From contig NC_065536.1 in NCBI RefSeq assembly GCF_932294415.1, positions 11,335,974 to 11,399,973 on the forward strand: 64,000 nucleotides of DNA. Direction: 5' to 3'. Positions 51,196 to 61,900 of the stretch are shown here, one piece after another. This DNA is from Quercus robur (Eukaryota; Streptophyta; Magnoliopsida; Fagales; Fagaceae). The notes under the pieces are model-generated. The model had not been told where the DNA came from. It searched no databases and worked only from the letters and a program-made list of their open reading frames with translations. A program made the translations under genes and the position numbers. The first letter of the stretch is position 1. Every line of letters starts with the position of its first letter.

Positions 51196-52065
51196 ATGGA
51201 GCAGCAGCTTCTACATTTTTGCGATTCAAAGCATCCCTTGGTCTCCGCTCTCTTCAGAGGATTCACTTGTTGTGGGTGCCAAGAATCAATTGACGGTCCT
51301 GGCTACTGGTGTAGAAGAGCTGGATGCCCGGTCTACGGCAAAGTTCTTCATAAATCATGTGCGGAATTACCCCTTGGGTTGCACCATCCGTTGCACCCAA
51401 TCCATCCTCTTATTCTCTCTCCCGAACAGATAGATTATGGCAAAGACATTCAATTTAGCAATTGCAAACTCTGCAACGAATCTCGCAACCAATACACTTA
51501 TCGGTGTTCCCGCTGCGACTTCAACCTTCACATTACATGCGCTTCTGTACTGCCCACTTTGGAAGCTGAAGCTGAATTGCACGACCACCCATTGATCCCC
51601 ATTTGGAAGTGGATCACCTTCACTTGCGACCTTTGTGGCAAAGAAGACAAAGGTATGCCCTTTCTGTGTAATACATGTGGTTTCTGGATTCATAGAACAT
51701 GTGCTTATCAATACCCACGCAGAGTCAAAGTTGTGCGTCACAAGCACCTCCTCCACCTCACCCATTCTTCTCTTGAATTCCACCAACCCGACCCCCGATT
51801 TTGCCAACTCTGTGTTCAAAAACTGGACACACGCTATGGGCTTTACTATTGCTCTAAATGCGATTTTGTTGCCCATCTTGATTGTGCTATATTCAAGGAA
51901 AACAGGGAGGATATAGATTTGCAAAAATTTGAAGATGAGGATGAAGTTCCAGAACTCGATGAATCAATTGACTCAGTAACTTACAAAGTCAACAAATTCA
52001 ATATGGGGGAGGACGAAACTCAAATAGCCATAGAAATCAAACACTTCAGTCACGAGCATGACTAA
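51196..52065 (+). CDS. DC1 (Cys/His-rich C1-like) domain protein, N-terminal part cut by TAA
   Basis: Single-exon reading frame of 289 codons. DC1 domains are zinc-binding, C1-like modules found in large plant families; most are uncharacterised, some linked to stress or defence. Four domains are visible with the pattern H..H, CxxC, YxCxxCxFxLHxxCA: about residues 7-56 (CCGCQES, CRRAGCP, LHKSCAELP), 62-117 (CKLCNES, YRCSRCDFNLHITCA), 128-172 (CDLCGKE, CNTCGFWIHRTCA) and 180-235 (CQLCVQK, YYCSKCDFVAHLDCA). An acidic linker (EDEDEVPELDES) follows. A fifth domain opens with HFSHEHD and is cut by TAA at 52063-52065. The same frame continues directly with the cysteine core of that domain. The start was chosen as the ATG giving MEQQLLHFCDSKHPL. 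A truncated protein with four domains could still be made. Confidence 0.75.
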   Translation: MEQQLLHFCDSKHPLVSALFRGFTCCGCQESIDGPGYWCRRAGCPVYGKVLHKSCAELPLGLHHPLHPIHPLILSPEQIDYGKDIQFSNCKLCNESRNQYTYRCSRCDFNLHITCASVLPTLEAEAELHDHPLIPIWKWITFTCDLCGKEDKGMPFLCNTCGFWIHRTCAYQYPRRVKVVRHKHLLHLTHSSLEFHQPDPRFCQLCVQKLDTRYGLYYCSKCDFVAHLDCAIFKENREDIDLQKFEDEDEVPELDESIDSVTYKVNKFNMGEDETQIAIEIKHFSHEHD

Positions 52066-52701
52066 ATGCTTACTGATGAGATTTTAAATAACCAAAAATG
52101 CGATAGTTGTGTAAGAGACATTTCCCCTCCGTTTTATAGTTGTGTAAAGTGTAGCTTTTTTCTTCATGAATCTTGTGTCAAATTACCCCAAAAAAAGAAA
52201 CACCCACTTCATCAACACCCACTCACCCTCCTTCCAAAAGCACCTCATAGGAGTAAGTCGTTTGAGTGTAATGCTTGTGGCCAAGGTTGCAATGGCTTCA
52301 CCTACAATTGTTTTATATGCGAGTTTGATCTCGATGTTGAATGTAGTTTGAAATCGGACATCTTTACCCATGAAGGTCATGAGCATCGACTTATCCTCTC
52401 CAACACAGCACATGGGCAGAAATGCAATTGTTGTGATAACAAAAGATACCAAGTATTTCGTTGTACCACTTGTGAATTTGTACTAGACTTTCAGTGTGCT
52501 ACATTACCACATACTACAAGATATGGACAACATGAGCATCCCTTCACTCTTAATTATAGAGCTGAAGATGACTCCGGTGAATATTATTGCGATATTTGTG
52601 AAGAAGAACGAGACCCAAAGCATTGGTTTTACTATTGTGTAGAATGTAGTTATCCCGCTCATACCAAATGTATTCTTAGTGAAAACCCAAATTGCAAATA
52701 A
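52066..52701 (+). pseudogene. DC1 protein, C-terminal part in the same frame after the premature TAA
   Basis: 211 codons in phase with the preceding frame, with no base between. It begins with the rest of the interrupted DC1 domain (QKCDSCVRDI, YSCVKCSFFLHESCVKLP). Three more follow: CNACGQGCNGFTYNCFICEF, CNCCDNKRYQVFRCTTCEF and CDICEEERDP with YYCVECSYPAHTKC. The codons either side fit one ancestral gene of about 500 residues. The ATG after the stop is probably an ordinary internal Met. Independent translation of this part is unlikely. Past the stop at 52701, family-like residues continue in another frame to about 52870. Confidence 0.75.
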
Positions 52702-52870
52702 TGCATATAATGGCCAACTATTTGGAGGTACTTACACATTTGTCTGTCGTCCACACCCCTTTTCTTTCATTGAGAAACTAAAGACCATCCTTAAATGTAA
52801 TAGTTCTTGTGAAATATAGAGATATCAATGTGCCAAGTGTAATTTCTACATGCGCAGATAATGTTTATAG
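52702..52870 (+). pseudogene. Decayed extra DC1 domain downstream
   Basis: In a shifted frame the sequence reads GGTYTFVCRPHPFSFIEKL, then LKCNSSCE, a stop, and RYQCAKCNFYMRR. This is the H..H, CxxC, CxxC layout of another DC1 domain. It shows that the ancestral gene was longer and has lost its 3' end through a small indel near 52700 plus a nonsense change. Confidence 0.65.
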
Positions 52871-53149
52871 GAAGGAAAAATGTGAGTGAAATTCTTCAAA
52901 TAACAATGCAATATTTCCTTTTCATGTTCTTACCTTGTCTTTTTTCTCGTTTCTGATCTTAGTTTGCTACAGGATTTTCCCTCTTGTCATTAGAGTTTAT
53001 CACCTCTCTTTTTTTGCATTGTACTATTGTAATTATCATTCCTGATGTTTGTAGAGAATGTTGGCACCTTTATAATTGTAATTATGTATACCTAGCAAGG
53101 TAGAAATTGAGTTTGTGGAGAATGAAGTATTCATGCTTTAGTTATCAAA

Positions 53150-53920
53150 AAGAACTTCAGTGATAACTTTTGTTAGCAAGGGACTTATAAACGTGTACTC
53201 CAAGTAATGGGGTTTTGGAGGATTTGATCAAAGAATTCAGTAGGGTGTCTTTTAAAGGAACTCTGTCTCGTGCAAGGATGAAGAGATGAGGTTGGAAGGT
53301 ATACAGCCACCAGATGTTACATTTTTGTCCTTGCTCCGTGCTTGCAGCCACGTTGGCTTATTTGAAAGGGGTATGGACTATGGAGTTGTTGGAATCCATG
53401 GAGAAAGATTAGAGGCTAAGTCCAAGATCAGAACATTATGCTTGTGTTGTTGACTTGTTGGGTTGGGTAGGACAGCTTAATGAGTCAAAATATTTTACGA
53501 ATGGATTACCCAAGAATTTGGCAAGCATTGCTTGGTAGTTGTAGCATTCATGGTGATTCAGAGATGGAAAAATATGCTGCAGATCAGTTGTTCTCTGTAG
53601 CTCCTGAAAGTCCAGTGCCATATGTTTTATTGGCCAATTTGTATTCTTTTGAAGGGAAATGAAAGAGAGAACAAGAACTATTAAGAGAATGAGGGAAATG
53701 GGGGTGGCAAAAGAAACAGGTATGAGTTGGATCGGATTGAAAAGAAAGTCCAAAACTTTGTTGTTGGGAACAGAATGCATGCACAATTTGTAAAGGTTTT
53801 GGCTGAGTTGTTTAGACACATGACAAATGAAGGATTTGCTCCATATAAGAGGTTCATTCTCTATAACTTGGATAAGATGGGAAGGGAGAACCATTGGTTT
53901 GATTTACTAACCACTAAAAG
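53150..53920 (+). pseudogene. PPR (pentatricopeptide repeat) protein pseudogene, C-terminal part
   Basis: Intronless remnant of a PLS-type PPR protein, a class that edits or processes organelle RNA. In shifting frames one reads GLINVYSK, then [95 protein letters not shown] and FAPYKRFILYNLD. These are the last PPR repeats and the E/E+ motifs in the right order. At least four frameshifts or stops interrupt them, including a stop after LYSFEGK at 53660-53662. The 5' two thirds of the gene are absent. The tail resembles, as I recall it, Arabidopsis At3g05340. Confidence 0.85.
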
Positions 53921-54179
53921 ATTTCTAATGTTCTGTTTTCAGTCTAGTAACTTCTTGATGTAATTGGATTATTAGCTGGTTGGTTTTAAAGCTGGTTGAA
54001 CTTCTAAATGCTTTTGCCCAATTAGTTTACTTGGTCATTAATAACAAAATAGGGAGGGAAAGAAGTTAGTAGATGGTTCATAGACTTTTAAGACCCTATA
54101 TTCTCCATTTTTCTACAAATTCTCTGTCAGCTCAACAAACTAAAAGGATATGTGCTCATGCAAATTTTTTTATGAGGAT

Positions 54180-54690
54180 CAATTTGTTATATACCCACAC
54201 GTGCGCATTTGATAAGCTTTGATGATTCTTGTTTCTTGACTTACCTCTTGTAAAATATATGAATTTGGTTGTATAACCCTATTTAGTTGATTAAGATGTT
54301 TAAGATGCTTTTGCCCTCGTGTTGTGCTTTGATAAGTTAGGGGCTAGACTAGGGTTTTTTAGGGTAGTCAAGTCTGGTACTCACGCCAATGCCTTGTCCT
54401 TTGGCTGTTATCGTTGTGTTTTCTCCTAGGCAAAAGATAATATAATGAGTGCTCAAAATAATGAATTAATGAGGGCAATAGTTTTCTCATGTTTATTTAA
54501 TTCAAGCTATGAAGCATTTTCTTTGGTTTTGCTAGTTTGGTGTCCAAAAAATTGCCTCTAACAAGTTTCCACTAGAGGAGATGCATATGGTTTTGGTATC
54601 ATGCTGCTAGAGATGATGACATGAAAGAAGCCCTCAAGAGAACTATTTCCAAATGGACTTGATCTAAGGAATTGGGTAATTTCAGATATA
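54180..54690 (+). pseudogene. Receptor-like kinase fragment, copy 1
   Basis: Near 54573-54690 the sequence encodes RGDAYGFGIMLLEMMT, a stop, KKPSRELFPNGLDLRNWVIS. This is the subdomain IX-X region of an LRR receptor-like kinase (usual form GDVYSYGILLLEMFTGKRPT). Nothing of the ATP-binding or catalytic loop is nearby. The upstream noncoding stretch (54180-54310) also matches the sequence before copy 2. Confidence 0.75.
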
Positions 54691-55714
54691 GCATGAATTT
54701 TTCATATTACACTGTATTTAATTGCATTTAATACAAAACCTTAGGGGTTATTCTTGAGAACTTAAATTTTTTTGTCTTTTGTTTGTGTTGTTGTTTAATG
54801 CAAGTGTTGCGTATTTATTTTGTTGGACAGGAATCAATTGAAGGAGTATTAATGAAACCTGAGGAATCTAGCATGTCAATGACCCTTTTGCTGGAAACAG
54901 TAGTTTTATTGATAGACACAAAACCTCCATGGGTTTGTAACATAGTTGAATATCTTTTTATGAAAAAAGAAATTCACTCTGTTTAGGGAGATTTCTCTTA
55001 CATGGAAGGTATGGTTTTATATCTACGTCTTTTTTTTTTCATATTTTTTTGGTTTTCTTCTAGTTTAGCTAATCCTATAGAAGGCATCTTTTATTTGTGA
55101 GGCTTTCCCCTAATTTGTATCTTTGTGGTAGAAAAATTTATGTTTGTGAATTTAGTTGAATGGTGTTAAGGTGTGTATACCACGTAATCATGGTGTTAAG
55201 GTGTGTATAACACTGCAATTGAAAGTTTTGATGATTGTCAAATTATGCTGAAAGCAATTATATTTGAGTTTTTCTTTACGTGACACCTTAAGATTATGCT
55301 TAGGGGCCTTTCTTTAGCCTTACTAAGTATTTTTCCAAATTGCATCTGTTATTCAATCATGCCTGTGTAGATATCTAAACTTTAGAACTACGCATTGTAT
55401 ACACATCTAAAAAAAAAACTAGGCATTGCCTATCTGTTCTTTTGTCTGAATTCTATTAACTTATAAGAGTGAATGGAAATCTGAGACTAAAGTCATTTAT
55501 TCAATTTTACTAATATTTCTTGCCTTTAGAGTTGGAAAATTGGAAATACTGTGAGATCTCTCCTTTTGTTAATACTACTTTTTTGGGGGCATGCTCCCCA
55601 GATCATAGTTTTTAATTTCTATTTTCTTTACTGAGGATAAGGAAAATTAATTCCAAATATCCAAGCATAGTTGGTAGTCTGTTCAGTGGTTAAGATATAG
55701 TTGGTAGACTGATC

Positions 55715-56361
55715 AGTTGGTTATATATCCACAGGTGCACATTGGATTAGCTTATGATGATTACCTCATCGAAAATAAATAAATTTGGTTGTATAACCCT
55801 GTTTAGTTGATGAGGATCTGCTAACTCCATTTTAATTGATATAAAGGTTTATCTAAGCTATATTCGGTTGAGTTACATGGAACTTTTCCTTTCATTATCC
55901 TTTCCTCATTTGTTAAGCATTTACGTCAAACAAAATTGTGAATCACTTTTTTTTAACAATCCGATCAAACAAAATATGGGCAGGGGATTGAAGCTTCCAC
56001 TAGAGGAGATGCATGTGATTTTGGCATCATGATGCTAGAAATGACAAGACAAAAGCAGCCAACAAGAGAATCATTACCTGATGCACTTGATCTAAGAAAA
56101 TGGGTGGTGTCTGCATTTCCAAAACATATTATGGATGTTATATATGCCTCATTAAAGCGGGAGGCAGATTCATGGGGCTCAAGTTGTGCTTTACAAAGCT
56201 ACATTGAAATAGTTGAGGCAGTGTTGAAGTGCACGATGAGAATCCACAAAAAACAACAATCTGTCTTAGGTAAGGCTGAAGAATGCTTTGAAGGAACAAG
56301 AATATTAAAGACCAAGCATGGTAAAGAAGATACATGGGTCGTAATGATGGTGATTAAATAA
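55715..56361 (+). pseudogene. Receptor-like kinase fragment, copy 2
   Basis: From about 55980 one reads GQGIEASTRGDACDFGIMML, LEMTRQKQPTRESLPDALDL and RKWVVSAFPKHIMDVI, then a diverged tail to a stop at 56359-56361. The order matches the end of an LRR-RLK kinase domain. The stretch before it (55715-55820, with AATTTGGTTGTATAACCCT) matches 54190-54300, so copies 1 and 2 are a direct segmental duplication about 1.4-1.5 kb apart. The missing catalytic core means it is not a kinase. Confidence 0.75.
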
Positions 56362-56674
56362 CAAGGATATTGCCTGATTTGGTCTGAAACTAAGCTTCCA
56401 ATTTGCTCTTGCAATCACACAAACATTAGCTTCTGTAAATCATTTTGTAAAACAGGGTCAAGTAAGAGAACTTTCAAGAAATTGGAAAGTATTCAGTATG
56501 TGATTTTGTTGTCAGCAGTAACATGAATAATTCAAAACAAACAGAATGCGGCCTGCAGTCCCTGGACTATAGGTTAGTTACTTGAATCCCAAAAATAAAA
56601 GAAAATAATATGAGACATGAAAAGTAAGAATGCACTAGATATCAAGTTCCAAAGGGGCTGTGAATGAAAATTCT

Positions 56675-57112
56675 GTTAGGCTAAGTAATTATTTTATTAG
56701 CAAGTCACGGTGGCAAATTAGGGCGAAGCCATGTGAAGAAGTGGTAGTGATGTGACTACCTAGTTGGATTTTATTAATTTAAGGATTAAAGCTCAATGGA
56801 TTGACAAGTGACATTAATCCAATAAGTTACTAACAGATAGCAAGCAAGTGGGTAGTAACCTTGAGAAAGTTACCCAAAAAAAAAAAAAAAATAATAAATA
56901 AATAAATTAAATGCAAGGACACATGCCAAGAAACCAAGCATAACCGCTAAAGCCGCAAGTATAAATAGAAACTCATTTTACATGAAAGGTCCACTAGGCA
57001 CAATCAAGAACACATTATAACACGTCTAAGATTATTTGTACTTAGATTCTTAGGAGATCAAGTAGTTCTTAAGACTTGTACTTGTAAGTTGCTTCCCTTG
57101 TAATTGCGCACT
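56675..57112 (+). mobile_element. Possible LTR fragment
   Basis: Starts TGTTAGGCTAAGTAATT, has a TATAAATAG box at about 56960 and a cluster CTTGTACTTGTAAGTTGC before ending near CTTACA. This is LTR-like in layout, but I found no matching target duplication, primer-binding site or partner LTR. Confidence 0.35.
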
Positions 57113-57513
57113 TACATTTAATTAAGTGTTTGTCAAGCTTGATGCGATGTTTAGCTGTTTGTTTATATTTTATGTTAGATTGATGACTTAGGCTTTAATC
57201 TATTGTGATCATTGCAATTTAGTTTACTTTGAGATGATGCACATCAAATTTTATTTAGCACGAGTAGGTTTACTTCAAGTCAAAGCACTTTGACTTAGTT
57301 TTTTTAGGATCAATAACTTTGAATCAGTTTAATTTACTACAAATCAATGTCAATAGAGACAGCTTAGGCTTGGGAATTTAATTTAGTCACTTAGTGCTCT
57401 AGTCACTTGGGATTGTTGATCAGTCATGGCCAGGAGACAAGATTTCTTATTAGATGTTATTAGACGGAATGGGATTTTATATAGTGTGACATTATGTATA
57501 TGTTTAGATATAT

Positions 57514-57790
57514 AACAACAACAAAGTTTTAGTCCTAAAACTTAGTGTCGGCTATGGATTCTCAACAGATTAGATTGGGTTGATCACATGAATTCTTTCT
57601 TTCCATTATATCCTATCTAAAGTCTTGCTCTCTATTACACCCTTGATTGACGTCTTTTTTTATAATTACTTCTACTAATGTCATTTTTGGTATTTCACTA
57701 TTTCTCTACTTTTATTGCATTCTTTCAACTTAGATCAACTCAATCTCTTTCTTACTGGTTTGTTTCTCTTCCCTCTTGTTTAGATATAGA
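57514..57790 (-). mobile_element. RTE-type LINE 3' end (antisense)
   Basis: AACAACAACAAAG, then AGTGTCGGCTATGGATTCTC and ACATGAATTCTTTC on the + strand match, in reverse, the 3' terminus of plant RTE-clade LINEs as I know them, which end in a TTG repeat tail. There is no reverse transcriptase remnant here. Confidence 0.5.
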
Positions 57791-58160
57791 TTTTATTAAT
57801 TTTTAAAGTTAAGGGATGAAATTAATATGATTAATAGTTGAAGGATTTATTGTGAAAATTAAAAGTTAAAATTTATAAAAATTAATATATAAGGAAGAAA
57901 CTGAAACTGAAACAAATGTATGCAGATCAAAATTTTAGTTTGAAAAAGAAGACGAATAGAGTAATACTTTTAACCCTTAAAATTTAAGATTATTTTTATT
58001 TTGGCCTTGTATGTTTGATTATGTTTTCATATTGGTCATACCATCTATTTTCATTAGTAATCTAACCGTCCATATTTGTTTTTGCTTTAAGAATGAATTT
58101 TCTACATTCCACGTCATCTTTTTTGAGACCAAATTCCATATAATTTTTAAAACTATCATT

Positions 58161-58699
58161 TAAGGTGTGCTTGTTTGGAGATGAAATAGGGTGGATGGAA
58201 AATTTTGGAGAGAAAATGGGAAGAAAAACTCTCATTTTTTGGGTTGTTTGTTTGGAGGGAGGGGAGGGAAAAAAATTGGTGGGATCCAAGTGTTCTCTCC
58301 GGGCCTGCCAAAATGTTTTCTTTCCAAAATGGAGAGAAAACTGAGTGGGCGGAATTTGATAGATAAATGACAAAAATGCTTGTCCAATCCGTTGCTCTTT
58401 TTTTCTTTTTCTTTTGTATTTTTGTTTTTGTTTTTTGTTTAGACGTGGTTTTTTTTTAGATATGATTTTTATTTTTAATAAATTTGAGTGATTGCTTTTT
58501 TTGTTTTAAAAAGGCATTACTTTTTAACAAGGGTATATGAGTTAATTTATACAAACATATTTTTTCCATCCTCCACTTTTTCACTCCCAACTAAACAAAA
58601 ATGAGGAAAATTAAAATTTTTTTTTATCCCCTCACTTTTCCACTCTCTTATCATTTTCTATCCTCATACTTTTTCACACTTCCAACCAAAAGGCCCTTA
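58161..58699. mobile_element. MITE-like element with inverted ends
   Basis: The left end (AAGGTGTGCTTGTTTGGAG) and the right end (CCAACCAAAAGGCCCTT) are imperfect inverted repeats. Both flanks are purine- or pyrimidine-rich with GGAGAGAAAA on the left and TTTTTCAC/TTTTCCAC on the right. This is the layout of a widespread plant MITE type. The target duplication is unclear. Confidence 0.5.
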
Positions 58700-60205
58700 A
58701 AGAAATACTTTAAAAACATAAACAGAGAAGGAAAACAAAGACAAAGCACAAAATGGAAAAACAAAATGAATATTATGAAAAGAAATATATAATGCATCAA
58801 ATTATCCACATATTTATAGTCTGAAACATGTGGCACTGTAATGCCAAAGCCACAGCTACAGCCACAGAGAGAGAAAGATGGAATGTTTTTGCCTATGCAG
58901 TTCAAATTCAACCCTCCAACTCTCCCACTTCATAAAGCCGTTATAAATCTTAACGGTCACAATTTTCCCTCTAATTTAAAAACCCAAAGTTATTTTGTCC
59001 TTCTCTTTCAACTCCTAAATACACAGTGAATTGCAATTGCAGAGAGAGGACCAAAGGGGAGGCTCCTCTGTCCAGTACTTCAGCTTACGTCGTGCCCGGC
59101 GTCGAGCCCTACTGCTCTGCCACCGAGCTCAAAGCCGCTTTCCGAGCCAAAGTATAATGATTTATATCTTATTTGAATAAGTTTTTGCTTTCGTTTTTTA
59201 TGTATTTGATTGCCAAGAAAATTTGAGGAAAAAAAAAAAGATCTTTGGGTTCTGGGTTTTGTTGTTTTGGGATTTGGTTGCCAAGAAAATTGAGGAAAGA
59301 AAAAAGGAGTTTTGGGTTATGGGTTTTTGCTGTTTTTAATTTGATTGCCAGGAAAATTGAGGAAAATAAAAATGAAAATGGATTTTTGAGTTATGGGTTT
59401 TTGTTGTTTTGGAGTTTGGAGAAATGAAGAACTCGGGTAAGCCAATTGGGTCCCAAAAAATGGCAACTCTGTTATTGAAGTTTATAATTTGGACTATTTT
59501 TATAAATTTCCATAGCAAAAAAGAAAGGAAGAAAAAGATTGACGTTTATTGGGGTAATTGGAAGATACGATTTTGATGATAGACAAATCATTCCTAATGT
59601 GCTTACCAAAATAAATTGTTATAATTATTTGTGTTTACATATGTGGGTGTGTATTAGAGAATTTGTGTTTATATTTGTATGCCTAATTTTTTCTTTTCCG
59701 TAATTTCAATTTTGTTACAAAGGTGAAGCAATTCCATCCTGATGTAAATAGAGATGTGGCAGATTCCAATTCAATGATTCGACGTGTAATTGAGGCATAT
59801 GAGGTACTAATATTTACAAACCTACCAAATTAGTTTCTTTCCCATTATGTTTGTCTTTTTTTTTTTTTTTTCTTCTTCCAAACATTAGTACATGTTATGT
59901 GTGGTGGAAAGAGAAAAGGAAAATAGGGGTTTTTATGTGAAATTTCGAATTAAGATAGTGTGAGGAAACTCTCATTTTCATTGGTTATAATCAGTCCAGA
60001 TTTTTTTTTTTTAAAGAAACAAACACACACACAAGGGAATGAGATTCTAACACAAAAGTTGTTTCACCAATCTCAGGTGTCATTGTAATAATTTTTTGAA
60101 TACATTTTTTTTTTTTTTTTTTTAATCTTGTTAAATCTAGATAATACGGATAAGTTTATAGATTTCGTTATTGGTTTTGGAATCCCACATAGTTTAGAAA
60201 AACTA

Positions 60206-60575
60206 GCCTCTGAACACGCGCTCACGCGCGTGCTCAGAGGCTCTTCTATTTTTTGGGTAAGGATTAAATTAGAGCATTTATTATAATTTGGAATTATTAT
60301 ATTTTTCAATCACAAAAAAAAAACCTAGGAGTGTGATGAGTGTCATGTGTGGAAAAATCATTTTCCAATCACAATAATTTTTCATCACAAAAAAATCTAG
60401 GGGTGTGATTGGAAAATTATTTCTCCACACATGACACTCATCACACTCCTAGTTTTTTTTTTTGTGATTGAAAAATATAATAATTCCAAATTATAATAAA
60501 TGCTCTAATTTAATCCTTACCCAAAAAATAGAAGAGCCTCTGAGCACGCGCGTGAGCGCATGTTCAGAGGCTAGT
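60206..60575. mobile_element. Fold-back element with palindromic ends
   Basis: Two arms of about 145 bases (60206-60350 and 60430-60575) are almost perfect reverse complements around a spacer of about 75. Each terminus is itself an imperfect palindrome (GCCTCTGAACACGCGC... and ...TGCTCAGAGG). The ends sit next to TA. The arms carry TTATAATTTGGAATTATTA and GATTAAATTAGAGCATTTA. It looks like a non-autonomous DNA transposon or MITE inside the DnaJ-like gene. Confidence 0.8.
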
Positions 60576-61900
60576 TATTATTATGAAAATGCGCAAGTTT
60601 AATTAAAGCATAAGTTTAACTGATAGGTTCGAGTAGAGAGTATTGTCAGATATTTACAGACTACTTATTAATTGCATAAGTTAAATAGTTTTTCTTTTTC
60701 TTCACGTATGATAGCATTCTTCACGTATGATAGCATAAGTTAAATAATTTTCTAATTACACCCCTAGATTTTTTTGTGATGAAAAATTATTATGATTGGA
60801 AAATTATTTCTCCACACATGACACTCATTACACCCCTAGTTTTTTTTTTTTGTGATTGAAAAATGTAGTAATCTCAAATTATAATAAATGCTCTAAATTA
60901 ACCCTTACCCAAAAAATAGAAGAGCCTTTGAGCATGCACTCACCCGCGTGCTCAGAGGCTAATATTTTTGGTGTTGTTGATCTTTTTAAAAAAAAATATT
61001 AATAACATTTATCAGATAGGCGGGGTTCGTATGCAAAGGGCACTCATCACACTCCTAGTTTTTTTTTTTGTGATTGAAAAATATAATAATTCCAAATTAT
61101 AATAAATGCTCTAATTTAATCCTTACCCAAAAAATAGAAGAGCCTCTGAGCACGCGCGTGAGCGCATGTTCAGAGGCTAGTTATTATTATGAAAATGCGC
61201 AAGTTTAATTAAAGCATAAGTTTAACTGATAGGTTCGAGTAGAGAGTATTGTCAGATATTTACAGACTACTTATTAATTGCATAAGTTAAATAGTTTTTC
61301 TTTTTCTTCACGTATGATAGCATTCTTCACGTATGATAGCATAAGTTAAATAATTTTCTAATTACACCCCTAGATTTTTTTGTGATGAAAAATTATTATG
61401 ATTGGAAAATTATTTCTCCACACATGACACTCATTACACCCCTAGTTTTTTTTTTTGTGATTGAAAAATGTAGTAATCTCAAATTATAATAAATGCTCTA
61501 AATTAACCCTTACCCAAAAAATAGAAGAGCCTTTGAGCATGCACTCACCCGCGTGCTCAGAGGCTAATATTTTTGGTGTTGTTGATCTTTTAAAAAAAAA
61601 ATATTAATAACATTTATCAGATATGCGGGGTTCGTATGCAAAGGGCCCCAAATTATTATGTGTGGAAAATTATTTCTCCACACATGACACTCATTACACC
61701 CCTAGTTTTTTTTTTTGTGATTGAAAAATGTAGTAATCTCAAATTATAATAAATGCTCTAAATTAACCCTTACCCAAAAAATAGAAGAGCCTTTGAGCAT
61801 GCACTCACCCGCGTGCTCAGAGGCTAATATTTTTGGTGTTGTTGATCTTTTTAAAAAAAAATATTAATAACATTTATCAGATAGGCGGGGTTCGTATGCA
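60435..61900. repeat. Tandem duplication: two 606-bp copies plus a partial third
   Basis: Copy 1 is 60435-61040, copy 2 is 61041-61645, and a partial third (about 61655-61900) matches the last 245 bases. Copies differ at only a few positions that I can see. Each copy starts inside the right arm of the fold-back element and includes a diverged half element (to GTGCTCAGAGGCTAATATT) and the ending GGGGTTCGTATGCAAA. The unit also contains an internal small repeat CTTCACGTATGATAGCAT (60701-60738). Confidence 0.9.

Larger units (their letters stand above)
56362..58840. other. Intergenic region with retroelement debris
   Basis: No gene. Contains a possible LTR (56675-57112), an RTE-type LINE end (57514-57790) and a MITE-like element (58161-58699). 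The minus-strand open stretch 58062-58373 lies largely in that last element and is not a gene. Confidence 0.6.

Noticed and set aside
51367-51924. 185-codon minus-strand frame opposite the DC1 gene
   Set aside because: Antisense to well-supported DC1 domains. Its length is a by-product of that coding sequence.
52063-52068. Programmed stop-codon readthrough in the DC1 gene
   Set aside because: The bases after the TAA (ATGCTT) do not match known readthrough contexts such as CAATTA or CTA, and the gene has a second lesion downstream. A nonsense mutation is simpler.
58062-58373. 103-codon minus-strand frame
   Set aside because: Mostly inside the MITE-like element at 58161-58699; reads as element sequence.
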